Below are positions 45,998 to 55,443 of a stretch of DNA of 64,000 nt, piece by piece (the stretch's first letter is position 1; each line of letters starts with the position of its first letter). The translations under genes were made by a program, and so were the position numbers. The notes below the pieces were generated by a model that made no database searches, had not been told where the DNA came from, and saw only the letters and a program-made list of their open reading frames with translations. The stretch comes from Taibaiella helva (GTDB taxonomy: Bacteria > Bacteroidota > Bacteroidia > Chitinophagales > Chitinophagaceae). Location of the stretch: the NCBI RefSeq assembly GCF_003545695.1, contig NZ_QUZZ01000002.1, positions 372,001 through 436,000 of the forward strand, read 5' to 3'.

Positions 45998-46636
45998 CTA
46001 CAGATATCCTTTTTCCTGTGCAATGCGGATGAGGCTTACTGTGTTCTTGGCATTGAGCTTTTGCATCAGGCTGAAACGGTGGTTCTCTACTGTGCGCACG
46101 CTGATGCTGAGGCTGGCGGCGATCTCGGGGCTGCTGAGCTCCCGGGAGATCAGACCCAGTATTTCTTTTTCCCTGCGGGTAAGCGGTGATGCCGATACAC
46201 TTTTTCTTTTGAGCATATCCTGCAGCAGCTGCTCTTTCAGGGAAGGTTCCAGGTATTCGCCGCCCTGCTGTATGGTCTCTATGGCTTCCAGCAAAGTTTC
46301 CCGGTTGGCCGTCTTGAGCAGGTAGCCTTTGCTGCCGGCCCTCATTGCGTCTTTAATATGGAAGGCGCTTTCCATGCTCGTTACGACCAGTATGCTTATG
46401 GTGGGGTATTGTTGCGTGATGAGCCGTATCAGCTCGTTACCGCTGATATCGGGCAGCTGCAGGTCGAGCAGCAGGATATCGGGCTGCCCGGATTTCAAGC
46501 CTTCCATAAGCGCCGCACCGCTGCTGTAAGTGTCCGTCACTTCAAGATGTTTGTAGTAGTGCAGCATATTCCTGATGCCACTGATGACCATCGGGTGATC
46601 GTCGGCTATAGCCAGCCGTATGGGTTTATTGCTCAT
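45998..46636 (-). CDS. LuxR/NarL-type response regulator (paralogue)
   Basis: A 212-residue regulator with the same architecture as its convergent neighbour: IADDHP, phospho-acceptor Asp58 in ILLLDLQLPDISG, and a C-terminal GerE domain (LTRREKEILGLISRELSSPEIAASLSISVRTVENHRFSLMQKL). It overlaps the end of its cognate kinase gene by 11 bp, which indicates translational coupling. The two DNA-recognition helices differ (VRTVENHRFS against YNTVRNYRAR), so the target sites probably differ too. Confidence 0.94.
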   Translation of the reverse strand: MSNKPIRLAIADDHPMVISGIRNMLHYYKHLEVTDTYSSGAALMEGLKSGQPDILLLDLQLPDISGNELIRLITQQYPTISILVVTSMESAFHIKDAMRAGSKGYLLKTANRETLLEAIETIQQGGEYLEPSLKEQLLQDMLKRKSVSASPLTRREKEILGLISRELSSPEIAASLSISVRTVENHRFSLMQKLNAKNTVSLIRIAQEKGYL

Positions 46637-48626
46637 GAGTACTCAGGTCAAATTCAAAATAAAGTGTTGTGCCTTCACCGGGCACACTGCTGCAATGGAA
46701 TTGCCCGCCAAGGCTTTCCACGCGGGCGTTGAAATTGTGCATGCCACTGCCAGTGGTCTTTCCCGGGAGTGGTTCAAAACCTTTGCCATTGTCTTCGATG
46801 GTAATGCCCAGGATGTTACTGTCATAGTTGAACTGCACAAGGGCCTGGTTGGCTTCCGAATGCTTGATGATATTCTGGATCGCCTCCTGGATCATGCGAT
46901 ACAAGGGCAGCTCGAATGCCGGTTCCATCTTGGGCAGGTAGCCATAGTTCCGGAAGTCGATGTACAGGGTATGCGACTGGTTGATCCGGTCGCAATACAG
47001 CTGGGTGGCCTCGCTCAGGCCGGCATTCAACAGTATCTCCGGCATCAGGTTATGCGCGGTTTTGCGCAGCTCTCTTATAGTCTCGTCCAGCTGCGACAGG
47101 CTCTCGTTGAACCGGGCAGGAGAAGGCTGCGCTGCCATCGCCGCAAAATTCATCTTTATGGCCGACAGCTGGCTGACAAAGCCATCGTGCAGCTCGCGGG
47201 CAAAGCGTGCCCTTTCCTGCTCTTCGCCTTTCATGATCGCCTTAAGCTGCTGCACCTCCTGCTCTTTGCTCATCAGCTGCAGCTGCTTTTCCTGCCGCAA
47301 TCGCTTGTTCCGCGCATTGCGGTACAATAAGAACAGCAATAAAGCCAGCATCAGGCCACCTGCCGATATCGCCGCAATCCACTGGTATTGCTGCTTCAGC
47401 CGTTGCTGCTGGTGGCTGATCCTTACCTGGTTCTGGCTGAGCTTTCGGTCTTTCTCCGCGCTCTGCAATGCCGCATCCATCATGTTCATAACCTCGATCG
47501 CCTTGTGTGTCAGCGAATCTTCCAGCAGCTCTTTGGTGCTGAGCGCATCATAAGCGGCTTTTGGCTTGCCCCATGCTGCATAAGCAGCAGCTATAACGCG
47601 GTAAGGTGTAATGAGGTTGTATCGCTGATCGGCCTGCCGGGCTGCACTGACGGCCGGTTCAAGCATAGCAATCGCCTCCGCATACCGGCCCTTCCGGTAA
47701 AAGGCTTCACCCAGCACGAAGGCCGCGTCGATGGCTTCGCCCGGACGGGTATCCGGTTTAAGGTAATACCGCAGCAAGGCGATGGCACTATCGATGTTGT
47801 TTTGCTGCAGCAGGGCGGCGGCGGTATTGATCCGGAGCAGGTAATCAAAGTTGTGGTTGTTATCTTTACCGGCAAGCTGCAACGCTTCGGCGGCGGTAGC
47901 TATGGCTTTATCCGGCATTTCCAGGCGGCAATAGGCGCTGCTTTTATTGGTCAGGATGCTCAGCAGCTGGTAGTGATGCTTATCTCTGCGTGATAAGGCT
48001 TCCGCCTTCCGGATATAAGCCAGGCTACGTTCGGGATAGCCGGTCTGCAGCCAGCAGATACCCAGGTACTGGAAGGCATCGATCAGCGGATCGACCAGGC
48101 TTCCCTTAGGATTGACACTGCCCGGTGCTGCATTATCGTACAGGGAGATCACTTTAAAGCAATTCAGCGCGGCGCTGTCAAACATGCCCATGTGAAAAAA
48201 TACGCCGAACATCGCATTGCGCGCGGCTGCGGTGTAGTAATCCCGATCCTGCTCCTGCTGTTGTATCATCGTAAGGGCTTCGCGGTATAAGGCCAGGCTT
48301 CTCCTGTGCTCCCCTTTATTCCGGTAAGCCGTGGCCATATTGGCCAGGGCCAATCCCGAACCGAAAGCATAATTCAGGGACAGGCTTTTGCTTAAAGCCT
48401 TCCGTGAATAGAAGATCGTGCTGTCGGGCTGTGTTTCCTGGAAAGCATTGGCCTGGTTGATCAAGGTAGATATCTCAGCCGAATCGGTTCGGGAAATACC
48501 GGAATGCAGCTTTCCCGGGACCTCCTGCGCTGTTGCCCGGCAACAAAGCAGGCAAAGGAACAAGGCTGCCGCAGCGAAGCGGCGCCAGGGGGTAATAGAA
48601 AGCAGGCAAGGCATTGTCCGGTACAT
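46626..48626 (-). CDS. TPR-containing sensor histidine kinase (paralogue)
   Basis: A 666-residue kinase with a signal peptide or first helix (about 16-33, ending RATAQ), TPR-like helices (about 80-375), a transmembrane helix (about 415-435, IAAISAGGLMLALLLFLLY), phospho-histidine His480 in ARELHDGFVSQ, and a HATPase_c domain (DNGKGFE, GSGMHNFNARV). It is co-linear in layout with the convergent kinase at 43311-45323. Its sensor region differs, so it likely responds to a different cue. The downstream regulator overlaps it by 11 bp. Confidence 0.93.
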   Translation of the reverse strand: MYRTMPCLLSITPWRRFAAAALFLCLLCCRATAQEVPGKLHSGISRTDSAEISTLINQANAFQETQPDSTIFYSRKALSKSLSLNYAFGSGLALANMATAYRNKGEHRRSLALYREALTMIQQQEQDRDYYTAAARNAMFGVFFHMGMFDSAALNCFKVISLYDNAAPGSVNPKGSLVDPLIDAFQYLGICWLQTGYPERSLAYIRKAEALSRRDKHHYQLLSILTNKSSAYCRLEMPDKAIATAAEALQLAGKDNNHNFDYLLRINTAAALLQQNNIDSAIALLRYYLKPDTRPGEAIDAAFVLGEAFYRKGRYAEAIAMLEPAVSAARQADQRYNLITPYRVIAAAYAAWGKPKAAYDALSTKELLEDSLTHKAIEVMNMMDAALQSAEKDRKLSQNQVRISHQQQRLKQQYQWIAAISAGGLMLALLLFLLYRNARNKRLRQEKQLQLMSKEQEVQQLKAIMKGEEQERARFARELHDGFVSQLSAIKMNFAAMAAQPSPARFNESLSQLDETIRELRKTAHNLMPEILLNAGLSEATQLYCDRINQSHTLYIDFRNYGYLPKMEPAFELPLYRMIQEAIQNIIKHSEANQALVQFNYDSNILGITIEDNGKGFEPLPGKTTGSGMHNFNARVESLGGQFHCSSVPGEGTTLYFEFDLSTHEQ

Positions 48627-48699
48627 CGGCAGGAAGACAAAGCGGGTTTAACGGTCCATGCTAAAGTACCGATTTCCCCGCGCATTTCCATTGGCGGCG

Positions 48700-50910
48700 C
48701 TACCGCAACAGGGTAATGTCGCCTTTTAGCTGGTAAAGCTTACGCTGGGTGCCGGTTTCCGCAGTGATCGTGTACATATAGGTACCCACATCGGCGGGCC
48801 GGCCATTCCAGGTGCCGTCCCAGGCTTTTGCCGGATCATTGCTGAAGTAAATACGCTGTCCGAAACGGTTATAGATCGAACACCTGAAATGCTGTATGGG
48901 ACAGCCCTCGCTGAACACGATCCCGAATACATCGTTGAGCCCGTCCCTGTTGGGTGAGAAAGCTGTTGGTACCAGGGGCACACAGCTGCATACCTCGTCG
49001 GTGATATGGATATCGTCATTAAAGACGCAGGGAGCATCCGTTACCTGCACCGAATAGTGCCCGGTGTCCGTAATGGTCAGCTGGGCGCCGGTGGCGCCGG
49101 TGTTCCACTGGAAAGTGGCAGCAGGATCTTTTACACGGGCATCAAAGGTAAGTGCAACAGGCATGCCCCGGCACAATATGGAATCGGCGCCCAGGTCCAT
49201 CCTCAGGTCTTTTATGGCAACAAAGATGCTGTCTGTTTTTTCGCAGCCGCTATGCCTGACGTTGACCCAGTACCAGCCGCTGGTATCGGCCTGGAAGCTG
49301 GGGCCGGTGCTGTTGTCCTGCCATTGGTAGGCTGTGGCATTTGCCGGGGCATTCAGCATGAAGCTGCCCTGGTTGCAGATCACGGTATCGTTGCCCAGGC
49401 TGAAGGTAAAGGGCGGAGCAACCACAAAAGTATCGATGCGGTACTGGCAATAGGTCTGTGCGCTACCCACCCAGTAAACGCCGGGCGTGTTGACGGTAAG
49501 GCTGGTATCTGTACTGCCCGTATTCCAGGTATAATAAATAGCGGCCGGTCCCTTCAGGCGTATGCTGTCGCCGGCCGTACAGATGATGGTGTCTTTCCTG
49601 CCGAACAGGGTGTCGGCCGGTATCGGCCGCACAAAGCCGTTGCAGCCGATGCCCGAGAGGTTATCGTCGGGATAGAACCGATGCGGCATCAGCACGGCAT
49701 GAGGTTCGTTGTTGCAGGCGGTTCCTGCCAGGTTGGGCTGCTGTATCGCGCCCAGGTAATCGGCATCCCCGGGCACTGCGCTGTTGGACATAATGTAATA
49801 GATCTTTTCATCTCTCGCCAGCCGGATCGGTGTCGTTACCGCATACGGCGATTTAATGGTATCGGCTATTACTTTGGAAGCCGCTATAGCCGCAGGAGTG
49901 GGCTGATTCAGGTCGAACTGGTACAAAAGGGTTTGAAAGGGATAAGGATTGTTGACATCATCTACCAGGTTGCAGGAGGTAAAATAAAGCTTGGAATTAT
50001 CTGCCGAGAAAGCCAGGTCCCAGCTGTAGAAGCTATCGAGCGTTTGCGCGTTGGATACGATACCCGTGGCCGGGTTGAAGTCGAACAACTGCTCGCCGCC
50101 GCCATAGGTCTCTGGAAAAAGCTGGTAAGGGCTGGTATAAGCCAGTTTTTTGCGGTTGGGCGTTACCGCCATGGAGCCATAGCCATGACTGTAATTGCCG
50201 AGATCGGGTATGACTACCGGGGGAAAGCCGGTATTGGAGATCACAGGTGTGGTATTGACCCCGGCCGGGGTAATCTCGAAGGCTTTGAAGCGCGGTGTCC
50301 GTTTTTCATGGCACAGCAGCCATATGTTGCAATTGTCGCCCGGTACAGCGGTCATATGCGCGCTCATATTGGTATCGATAAGGTTGGGGCCGCTGATCAC
50401 GGCGCCCAGACCGCTGTTCTGCGACATGTCCACGATCGAATAGGTAAGCCACAGGAAGGAAGTTGGGCCACCGATGTCTTCTCCGAACACATATCCCGAC
50501 AAGGTGAAAACATAGTACTGCTGCGGGTTGGCGATTACCGGCAGGATGATCACACCCTGTGGCGCACCGTGGGAGGTCGCATCGAGAAGCGGGTAATTGA
50601 ACACCCAGCCGGGAGGCGGGTTGATGGAAGAAGACAAAAGATAACCACCGGGCATCACATTGCCATTCCGGTCCCAGATGTATTCGGTATTGGTATAGAA
50701 CTGCATCCGCCCTGCAGGATCCGATACGGTGGCAATGCAGTTATAGGAAGTGGGTACTGTGGAGCTGAAGGTATCAGGACCGCCACTGTTAAAATTCAGA
50801 CCCAGCGAGTCGGCGAAGTTCCAGATGGCATTTTCTCTCAAGTGCCAGCCGTGCTGGGCGCAGGCCGACAAAGCATACAGGGTCAGCAGCAGGGTAAATA
50901 GTTTTCTCAT
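48700..50910 (-). CDS. T9SS type B (gliding-motility C-terminal domain) secreted protein
   Basis: A 736-residue exported protein. Signal peptide about 1-18 (ALSACA). The N-terminal 430 residues look like a beta-propeller-type repeat region (AVTPNRKKLAYTSPYQ, FDFNPATGIVSNAQTL, LAFSADNSKLYFTS). Two or three Ig-like modules follow (YTWNTGSTDTSLTV, YQWQDNSTGPSF, FQWNTGATGAQLTI). The C-terminal type B sorting domain is PTAFSPNRDGLNDVFG...YNRFGQRIYFSND...GTYMYTI. It is paralogous to the gene at 59882-62104. The function is unknown, with an adhesin or surface structural role likely (inference). A near-palindrome, TGAGTAGAACTACTCA, lies about 130 bp upstream (51042-51057). Confidence 0.9.
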   Translation of the reverse strand: MRKLFTLLLTLYALSACAQHGWHLRENAIWNFADSLGLNFNSGGPDTFSSTVPTSYNCIATVSDPAGRMQFYTNTEYIWDRNGNVMPGGYLLSSSINPPPGWVFNYPLLDATSHGAPQGVIILPVIANPQQYYVFTLSGYVFGEDIGGPTSFLWLTYSIVDMSQNSGLGAVISGPNLIDTNMSAHMTAVPGDNCNIWLLCHEKRTPRFKAFEITPAGVNTTPVISNTGFPPVVIPDLGNYSHGYGSMAVTPNRKKLAYTSPYQLFPETYGGGEQLFDFNPATGIVSNAQTLDSFYSWDLAFSADNSKLYFTSCNLVDDVNNPYPFQTLLYQFDLNQPTPAAIAASKVIADTIKSPYAVTTPIRLARDEKIYYIMSNSAVPGDADYLGAIQQPNLAGTACNNEPHAVLMPHRFYPDDNLSGIGCNGFVRPIPADTLFGRKDTIICTAGDSIRLKGPAAIYYTWNTGSTDTSLTVNTPGVYWVGSAQTYCQYRIDTFVVAPPFTFSLGNDTVICNQGSFMLNAPANATAYQWQDNSTGPSFQADTSGWYWVNVRHSGCEKTDSIFVAIKDLRMDLGADSILCRGMPVALTFDARVKDPAATFQWNTGATGAQLTITDTGHYSVQVTDAPCVFNDDIHITDEVCSCVPLVPTAFSPNRDGLNDVFGIVFSEGCPIQHFRCSIYNRFGQRIYFSNDPAKAWDGTWNGRPADVGTYMYTITAETGTQRKLYQLKGDITLLR

Positions 50911-51041
50911 AAATCATTGGCTTTGCTACGTGGTGCCTTCTTTCCTCACTCCGGTGCCTGATGAGATGAATCAAAAAGATGAAAACAAAACTATTTATCC
51001 TGCTGCAAAACAACTAGAGTACAAGCGCTCAATTTTTAAAA

Positions 51042-51057
51042 TGAGTAGAACTACTCA
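51042..51057. promoter_or_regulatory. 16-bp palindrome upstream of the T9SS type B gene
   Basis: TGAGTAG-AA-CTACTCA has perfect 7-bp arms and a 2-nt centre, too tight for a good hairpin, so it reads as a protein-binding dyad. It lies about 130 bp upstream of the T9SS type B gene and just beyond the stop of the SnoaL-like gene. Confidence 0.35.
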
Positions 51058-51087
51058 GTTTTCCCGGGACAGAAAAACCTCCGGTTC

Positions 51088-51489
51088 TTATAGCTGCCCA
51101 ATGACCTGCATCACATCGTTACGGCCCCAGTGATCGACGTATTGACCATCGCGGAGGCGCACAAAGTCCATTACATTCATGATCACTTCCTTGCCTGTGG
51201 GCGCATGGCCCATGATCTCCCCCAGGTGCGTGCCCCGGAGCACTTTGCGGCTGGCGACCAGGTCGCCTTCGCCTACCTGGTCCAGTATCTCTACACGAAG
51301 ATCGGGAAAGCCGGTCCGCAGCATGCCGATGAACTGTATCAGTCCCGATACATCCTTTGGAATGCCCGGTACGGCGGTATGGTTGGTAAAGTCGCTCGCG
51401 ACAATCTCGTCGAGCACAGCGGTGTTGCCGCCTTCTATAAATTCTTTGTTGAAGCGAAGGACTACTTGCTTGTTGTCGGCTATTGTCAT
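51088..51489 (-). CDS. SnoaL-like ester cyclase family protein
   Basis: A 133-residue cytosolic protein with an alpha+beta barrel pattern: NKQVVLRFNKEFIEGGNTAVLDEIVASDFTNH, then the LRTGFPDLRVEILDQVGEGDLVASRKVLRGTHLGE core and a final VMDFVRLRDGQYVDHWGRND. This fits the SnoaL/ester cyclase group, whose bacterial members mostly lack a known substrate. The C-terminal DHWG and the mid-barrel histidines and aspartates are conserved features of the group. It is monocistronic. A TACCTTTA element just before the ATG hints at a very short leader. Confidence 0.85.
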   Translation of the reverse strand: MTIADNKQVVLRFNKEFIEGGNTAVLDEIVASDFTNHTAVPGIPKDVSGLIQFIGMLRTGFPDLRVEILDQVGEGDLVASRKVLRGTHLGEIMGHAPTGKEVIMNVMDFVRLRDGQYVDHWGRNDVMQVIGQL

Positions 51490-51610
51490 GGTGTAAAGGT
51501 AGCCTGCTTTCTTTAAACGGATTGGTCCTGAGCCATCTCCTGCGCAAACGATCTTCTGCTTCAGCCGCTTTACGGACCCGGATTAGCCTGGATATCCCAC
51601 GCCGAACGGC

Positions 51611-51618
51611 TATCTTTG
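51611..51618 (+). promoter_or_regulatory. -7 box of the GNAT gene
   Basis: TATCTTTG (TAnnTTTG) ends 12 bp before ATG 51631 and only 3 bp before an earlier ATG at 51622. It argues that translation starts at 51631, with almost no leader. Confidence 0.45.
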
Positions 51619-51630
51619 GTTATGAATAGC

Positions 51631-52068
51631 ATGACGATCAGAGCATATCGTAAAGATGACCGGGAAGCTGTGCTGGCTTTGCTGAGGGCCAATACACCGG
51701 AATATTTTGCCCCCGAAGAAGAGCAGGACCTTATTCGTTACCTGCTGCATGAAGCGGAATACTATTTTGTATTGGAAGCTGAAGGGCGTATTGTAGCCAG
51801 CGGCGGATTTAATCTCCTGGCAGACAAAAAAGAAGCCAGGATCTCCTGGGATATGGTCCATCCTGAAGGGCAGGGCAAAGGCTGGGGCAGCGCCCTGGTT
51901 CGCTACCGTTTGCAGCAGATGCAGGCGATCCCCGACAGGGGAACGATTGTGGTCAGGACCTCGCAGCTGGCCTGGCGCTTTTACGAACGTTTCGGCTTCC
52001 GTACGAAGGAGGTGGTCAAAGATTATTGGGCGCCGGGTTATGATCTTTATTACATGGAGCTGGTATAA
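51631..52068 (+). CDS. GNAT family N-acetyltransferase
   Basis: A 145-residue acetyltransferase (MTIRAYRKDDREAVLALLRAN). The acetyl-CoA loop reads VHPEGQGKGWGSALV (a QGKGWG variant of the R/QxxGxG/A motif), preceded by an antiparallel strand pair (EGRIVASGGFNL, EARISWDMV). The C-terminal FYERFGFRTKEVVKDYW is the usual family ending. The acceptor substrate is unknown. The start was placed downstream of the -7 box; ATG 51622 would add three residues. Confidence 0.9.
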   Translation: MTIRAYRKDDREAVLALLRANTPEYFAPEEEQDLIRYLLHEAEYYFVLEAEGRIVASGGFNLLADKKEARISWDMVHPEGQGKGWGSALVRYRLQQMQAIPDRGTIVVRTSQLAWRFYERFGFRTKEVVKDYWAPGYDLYYMELV

Positions 52069-52071
52069 ACG

Positions 52072-52107
52072 AGGGGAAGTCAAGTTTCAAAAAACCTGAC
52101 TTCCCCT
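52072..52107 (+). terminator. Terminator of the GNAT gene
   Basis: AGGGGAAGTCA (52072-52082) pairs with TGACTTCCCCT (52097-52107). A second, partial copy of the arm (AACTTGACTTCTCCT) follows before the convergent T9SS gene, so it may work for both directions. Confidence 0.65.
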
Positions 52108-52142
52108 GCTTAAAAACTTGACTTCTCCTGCCTTTATTTTTC

Positions 52143-54365
52143 CTACTGCTTCACGATCTTTATCGATTGTCCCGTCTCTTCGAGACGGATAAAGTAAATA
52201 CCGGGAGCAATATTGCTGATATCTATTTCCGTTTCTTCCTTTTTAATGCGATACCGGTTCAGCTCTTGTCCCAGCACGTTCAGCAGGGAAATATTGCCGC
52301 GGTAATCCGTTTTTACTTGTAAGGTATAGGCAGCTGGATTGGGGAAGACGACCAGGTTATGTTCTTTGCTGACCTTGTGAATGCTGAGTAAAGGTGCATT
52401 GCGCCAGTAGTAGATACCTTTGTCTTTTGCTGCCACGGGTGCAGGCAGGATAAAAGGAATACTGTCGAATGCAATGCACAGCTGATTTGTCCCCAGGAAA
52501 TCGATATCCGGTAAGGTGATATCCGGTTTACCCAGGCTTTGCCAGTTGGCGCCATTGTCTGTAGACCGGTAAAGTCCGTCGTTGAAGAGATACAGCGTGC
52601 CGGTCCGGCTTACCGCGAGATTGCGGAGCTCCCTTCCTGAAGTGCCGCTTGGCCAGGGAAGGCCAATAGGCGTATTGGGCGTTGCATTAGCCGGATTGAT
52701 CTCAAACAGCTCCCAGTCGGAATACAGGAAGGTGCGGCTACCGGAAGATACCAGGGTCCTGTTGCTGAAGGGCAGCGCATCTTCCATTACAAGGCTCCAG
52801 GTGCGGCCTGTATCGACTGATGTATAGAGATTGTTGTTGAGGGTGCTGTCGATAACGACCAGTGCAAACAAGCGCCCGGTGGCATCCTGGGAAACCGTCT
52901 CGATGCCGGCAGCGCTGAAGCGACCCAGCTCGCTCCAGGTGTTCCCTTTATCGAACGAACCGAAAAGCTTGCCCCCTAAAGCCGGATCAGGCCCATCCCG
53001 GCCAACAAGGAACAGACCGCTCTGCTGACCGGGAATCAGCTGGTGTACCTGGACCAATGCGGCGTTGAATTCGGGCGGAAGTGCAGTTGCTGTAAAGCTG
53101 ATACCATCATCTTCAGAGCGGAAGAACTTCCTCTGGCTGGTAAGGGCATATAGCACGCCGGGATGCTGGTCGTTGCAGACAAACTGGATATTGGCGCCTG
53201 CCGGTCCTACCGGGGCCTGTTGCCAGCCGCTCAGGACAGGAGGCGTACCTGCCGGGGGAGCAAGCGCAGCCACCGATTCGGAGTTGAGATAGTTAAAGGC
53301 AAATAACTTGTTATTCGCGTTGAAGAATATATTGTTGATTTCACCGCGCAGCCCTTCGTTGATCTGTTCCCATGCAGTGGCTGCAGCATTACGTTTTTGC
53401 GCGACGTATTGGTTGCTGAAGTCATAGATGCCGTTCCTGTCGCCGATGACCTCCACTACATTGTGGGCGCTGTTGTTGAGGTTTGCGCTTTGCCAGGATA
53501 TAGTGCTGAGGCTGGTTTTGTAAAGTCCCGATGCGCTGCCGAGCCACAAGGTAGCCGCAGCACTGTCGCAATAGAGGCTGGTATACGTCTGCGCAGGGTC
53601 GGGCAGGCTGACCGAAGTCCAGTCCACGTAGGTGTCTGAGTAAATGAGCTCCGTCATCTGGGTAACCAGGTTCTTACACAGGGCGTAGACCCTTCCATTC
53701 GGGGCTTCAGCGAAGCGGTATACTTGTTTGGCGGTGAAATTAGCATGCCTGATGTTGCCGCCATCGTCTGTAGAAAGCCAGATACCGTCGTTGAAGCTCC
53801 CGATCAGCAGCTTATTGTTACGGGTATAGTGGATCGCTTCAGGTGTGGAAATGAACGGATTGCCGAAAGGAATGATCTGCCCGGTGGCGCCCCGGTTGGT
53901 AAGCTTGACTACCCCACCTATAGTTCCGGCAAAGAAGAGGTTGGGGTTTTTTATTTCCGTAAAGCAGTAATAGTTTTCGTGTAGACCGCTGACCGGGTTG
54001 GTTACTAAAGAATACTGCTCCCAGGTCTGTCCCAGGTCGGATGTAACAAACAGTCCGCCGGGATATACATCGCTACCGACATATAAACGGTTAGATGCTT
54101 TTTCTACAGTAATAGAAGGTGTCTGCCAGTACGTGCCGTCGGGTGGCAGGGGACCGGGGATTTCCGTCCATGTGCCGTCGAGCGGTTTATAAAAAACCTG
54201 GTTGCTCTTGGTCACCATAAAGAGGGTGCCGGCGTCGTTGACGGTAACATCTTTAGGCACTGCGTTCATGGGATAGCCGCTATAGCGGAACCATTGCTGG
54301 GCTTGCAACCCGGAGAGGCTGCACTGGAACAGGAGCAGCAATAGTAAAATTTTTGTCTTTGTCAT
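52143..54365 (-). CDS. BNR/sortilin-like beta-propeller protein with T9SS type A sorting domain
   Basis: A 740-residue secreted protein, started at ATG 54365 (MTKTKILLLLLLFQCSLSGLQAQ). The body (about 25-640) is a series of propeller blades with Asp-box-like repeats (VTSDLGQTWEQY, LSTDDGGNIRHA, RSEDDGISFTA, GSFDKGNTWSEL, TSVDTGRTWSLV, RSTDNGANWQSL). The C-terminus is a T9SS type A domain (VVFPNPAAYTLQVK...GIYFIRLEETGQSIKIVK). Asp-box propellers occur in sialidases and sortilins. No sialidase arginine triad could be identified, so a binding role is as likely as catalysis. Confidence 0.9.
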   Translation of the reverse strand: MTKTKILLLLLLFQCSLSGLQAQQWFRYSGYPMNAVPKDVTVNDAGTLFMVTKSNQVFYKPLDGTWTEIPGPLPPDGTYWQTPSITVEKASNRLYVGSDVYPGGLFVTSDLGQTWEQYSLVTNPVSGLHENYYCFTEIKNPNLFFAGTIGGVVKLTNRGATGQIIPFGNPFISTPEAIHYTRNNKLLIGSFNDGIWLSTDDGGNIRHANFTAKQVYRFAEAPNGRVYALCKNLVTQMTELIYSDTYVDWTSVSLPDPAQTYTSLYCDSAAATLWLGSASGLYKTSLSTISWQSANLNNSAHNVVEVIGDRNGIYDFSNQYVAQKRNAAATAWEQINEGLRGEINNIFFNANNKLFAFNYLNSESVAALAPPAGTPPVLSGWQQAPVGPAGANIQFVCNDQHPGVLYALTSQRKFFRSEDDGISFTATALPPEFNAALVQVHQLIPGQQSGLFLVGRDGPDPALGGKLFGSFDKGNTWSELGRFSAAGIETVSQDATGRLFALVVIDSTLNNNLYTSVDTGRTWSLVMEDALPFSNRTLVSSGSRTFLYSDWELFEINPANATPNTPIGLPWPSGTSGRELRNLAVSRTGTLYLFNDGLYRSTDNGANWQSLGKPDITLPDIDFLGTNQLCIAFDSIPFILPAPVAAKDKGIYYWRNAPLLSIHKVSKEHNLVVFPNPAAYTLQVKTDYRGNISLLNVLGQELNRYRIKKEETEIDISNIAPGIYFIRLEETGQSIKIVKQ

Positions 54366-54545
54366 TGCCTGTCTTAATTGGTCGTTATAAATATGGTTAT
54401 CGGTTATGTCAAAGGTACTTTGCCACGGTGGTCTGTTAAATACCAACAAGAAGGTATTTTAAGGGTTGTGTTTTTTTGCTACGGCGGGGGCAGGCAGGCG
54501 GGATATGGTTCCTGGAATAGCGATGGGGCGTGGATTTAAGCGGTA

Positions 54546-54579
54546 TGAACCCGGGAGTTCGCTCTTAGAGTCTCCCGGG
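54546..54579. terminator. Stem-loop downstream of the third LuxR-type regulator
   Basis: AACCCGGGAG (54549-54558) pairs with CTCCCGGGTT (about 54571-54580), about 57 bp beyond the stop of the regulator gene. It lacks a strong T-run on the minus strand. Confidence 0.5.
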
Positions 54580-54636
54580 TTTATTGGACAGGTGGCCGTT
54601 GGTCAACCCTGTGTTTTTAGCATAGGTCCCGGGCGA

Positions 54637-55275
54637 TTACAGCATACCGTATTCGATCGCTTTCTTGATAAGCGAAGGGGAATTGCCGACCTCGAATTTC
54701 TGCATCAGGTTATGCCGGTGGGTTTCTACCGTTTGCGGGCTGATGAACAATTGCTTGGCTATAGCCGCTGTGGTTGCGCCATCACTGACGAGCTGCAGGA
54801 TCTCCTGTTCTCTCTGGGTAAGGCGGGGCTTGGTTTTCGGTTTTTTTTCCTGGGAAAAAAGGATCTGCTGTAATTCGTGATTCATCAGGAACTGGTTGTT
54901 CAGTACCTGGAAAATAGCAGTCACCAGGTCGTCGCGGGAAGTATTTTTCAGCAGGTAGCCATCGGCGCCGCTTTGCAGCATTTCCATAATGACGCTTTTT
55001 TCCATATGGTTGGTCAGCGCGATGACCTTGATATCTTTATTCAGCGCCTTGATCGTTTTGCAAACCTCTATGCCCGACATTTCCGGCAGGCTGATGTCGA
55101 GGAAAACAATCGCAACGGGCTCCTGCTGCAGGAAGGCCAGCGCTGCTTTGCCTTCTGTGAACGTACCGGCAATCCGGATGCCTTCGACCTGCTTCAGGAT
55201 ACTGCACAGGCCCTCGATAAAAATGGCATGGTCTTCTACAATAATGATGGGAAGGGGTGTTGGCAATTGGGACAT
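54637..55275 (-). CDS. LuxR/NarL-type response regulator (orphan)
   Basis: A 212-residue regulator. The receiver has IVEDHA and phospho-acceptor Asp60 in IVFLDISLPEMSG. A C-terminal GerE domain follows (LTQREQEILQLVSDGATTAAIAKQLFISPQTVETHRHNLMQKF). It resembles the two regulators at 45-47 kb but has no kinase beside it, so it may be served by a remote kinase. The flanking genes (a T9SS propeller and a lipoprotein) are possible targets only by position. Confidence 0.93.
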   Translation of the reverse strand: MSQLPTPLPIIIVEDHAIFIEGLCSILKQVEGIRIAGTFTEGKAALAFLQQEPVAIVFLDISLPEMSGIEVCKTIKALNKDIKVIALTNHMEKSVIMEMLQSGADGYLLKNTSRDDLVTAIFQVLNNQFLMNHELQQILFSQEKKPKTKPRLTQREQEILQLVSDGATTAAIAKQLFISPQTVETHRHNLMQKFEVGNSPSLIKKAIEYGML

Positions 55276-55443
55276 GGCTTTTGCAGTTTGCGGTGTTGCT
55301 ACAAAATTGCCGATAATTTGCTTTCAGTTGCTCCGGGTATTCCCTGAATTTTTCTCAGGGTTTTCGTGGAGCACTGAAAATGGAGCCTTCTGTCGATTGT
55401 CTGTTCTCCTCCGGCTGCCGAATTTTGAAATAAAAACTGGCCT

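Noticed and set aside
49006-50901. 631-codon plus-strand open frame opposite the T9SS type B gene
   Set aside because: The opposite strand has a signal peptide, propeller repeats and a sorting domain. The antisense product has no recognisable feature.
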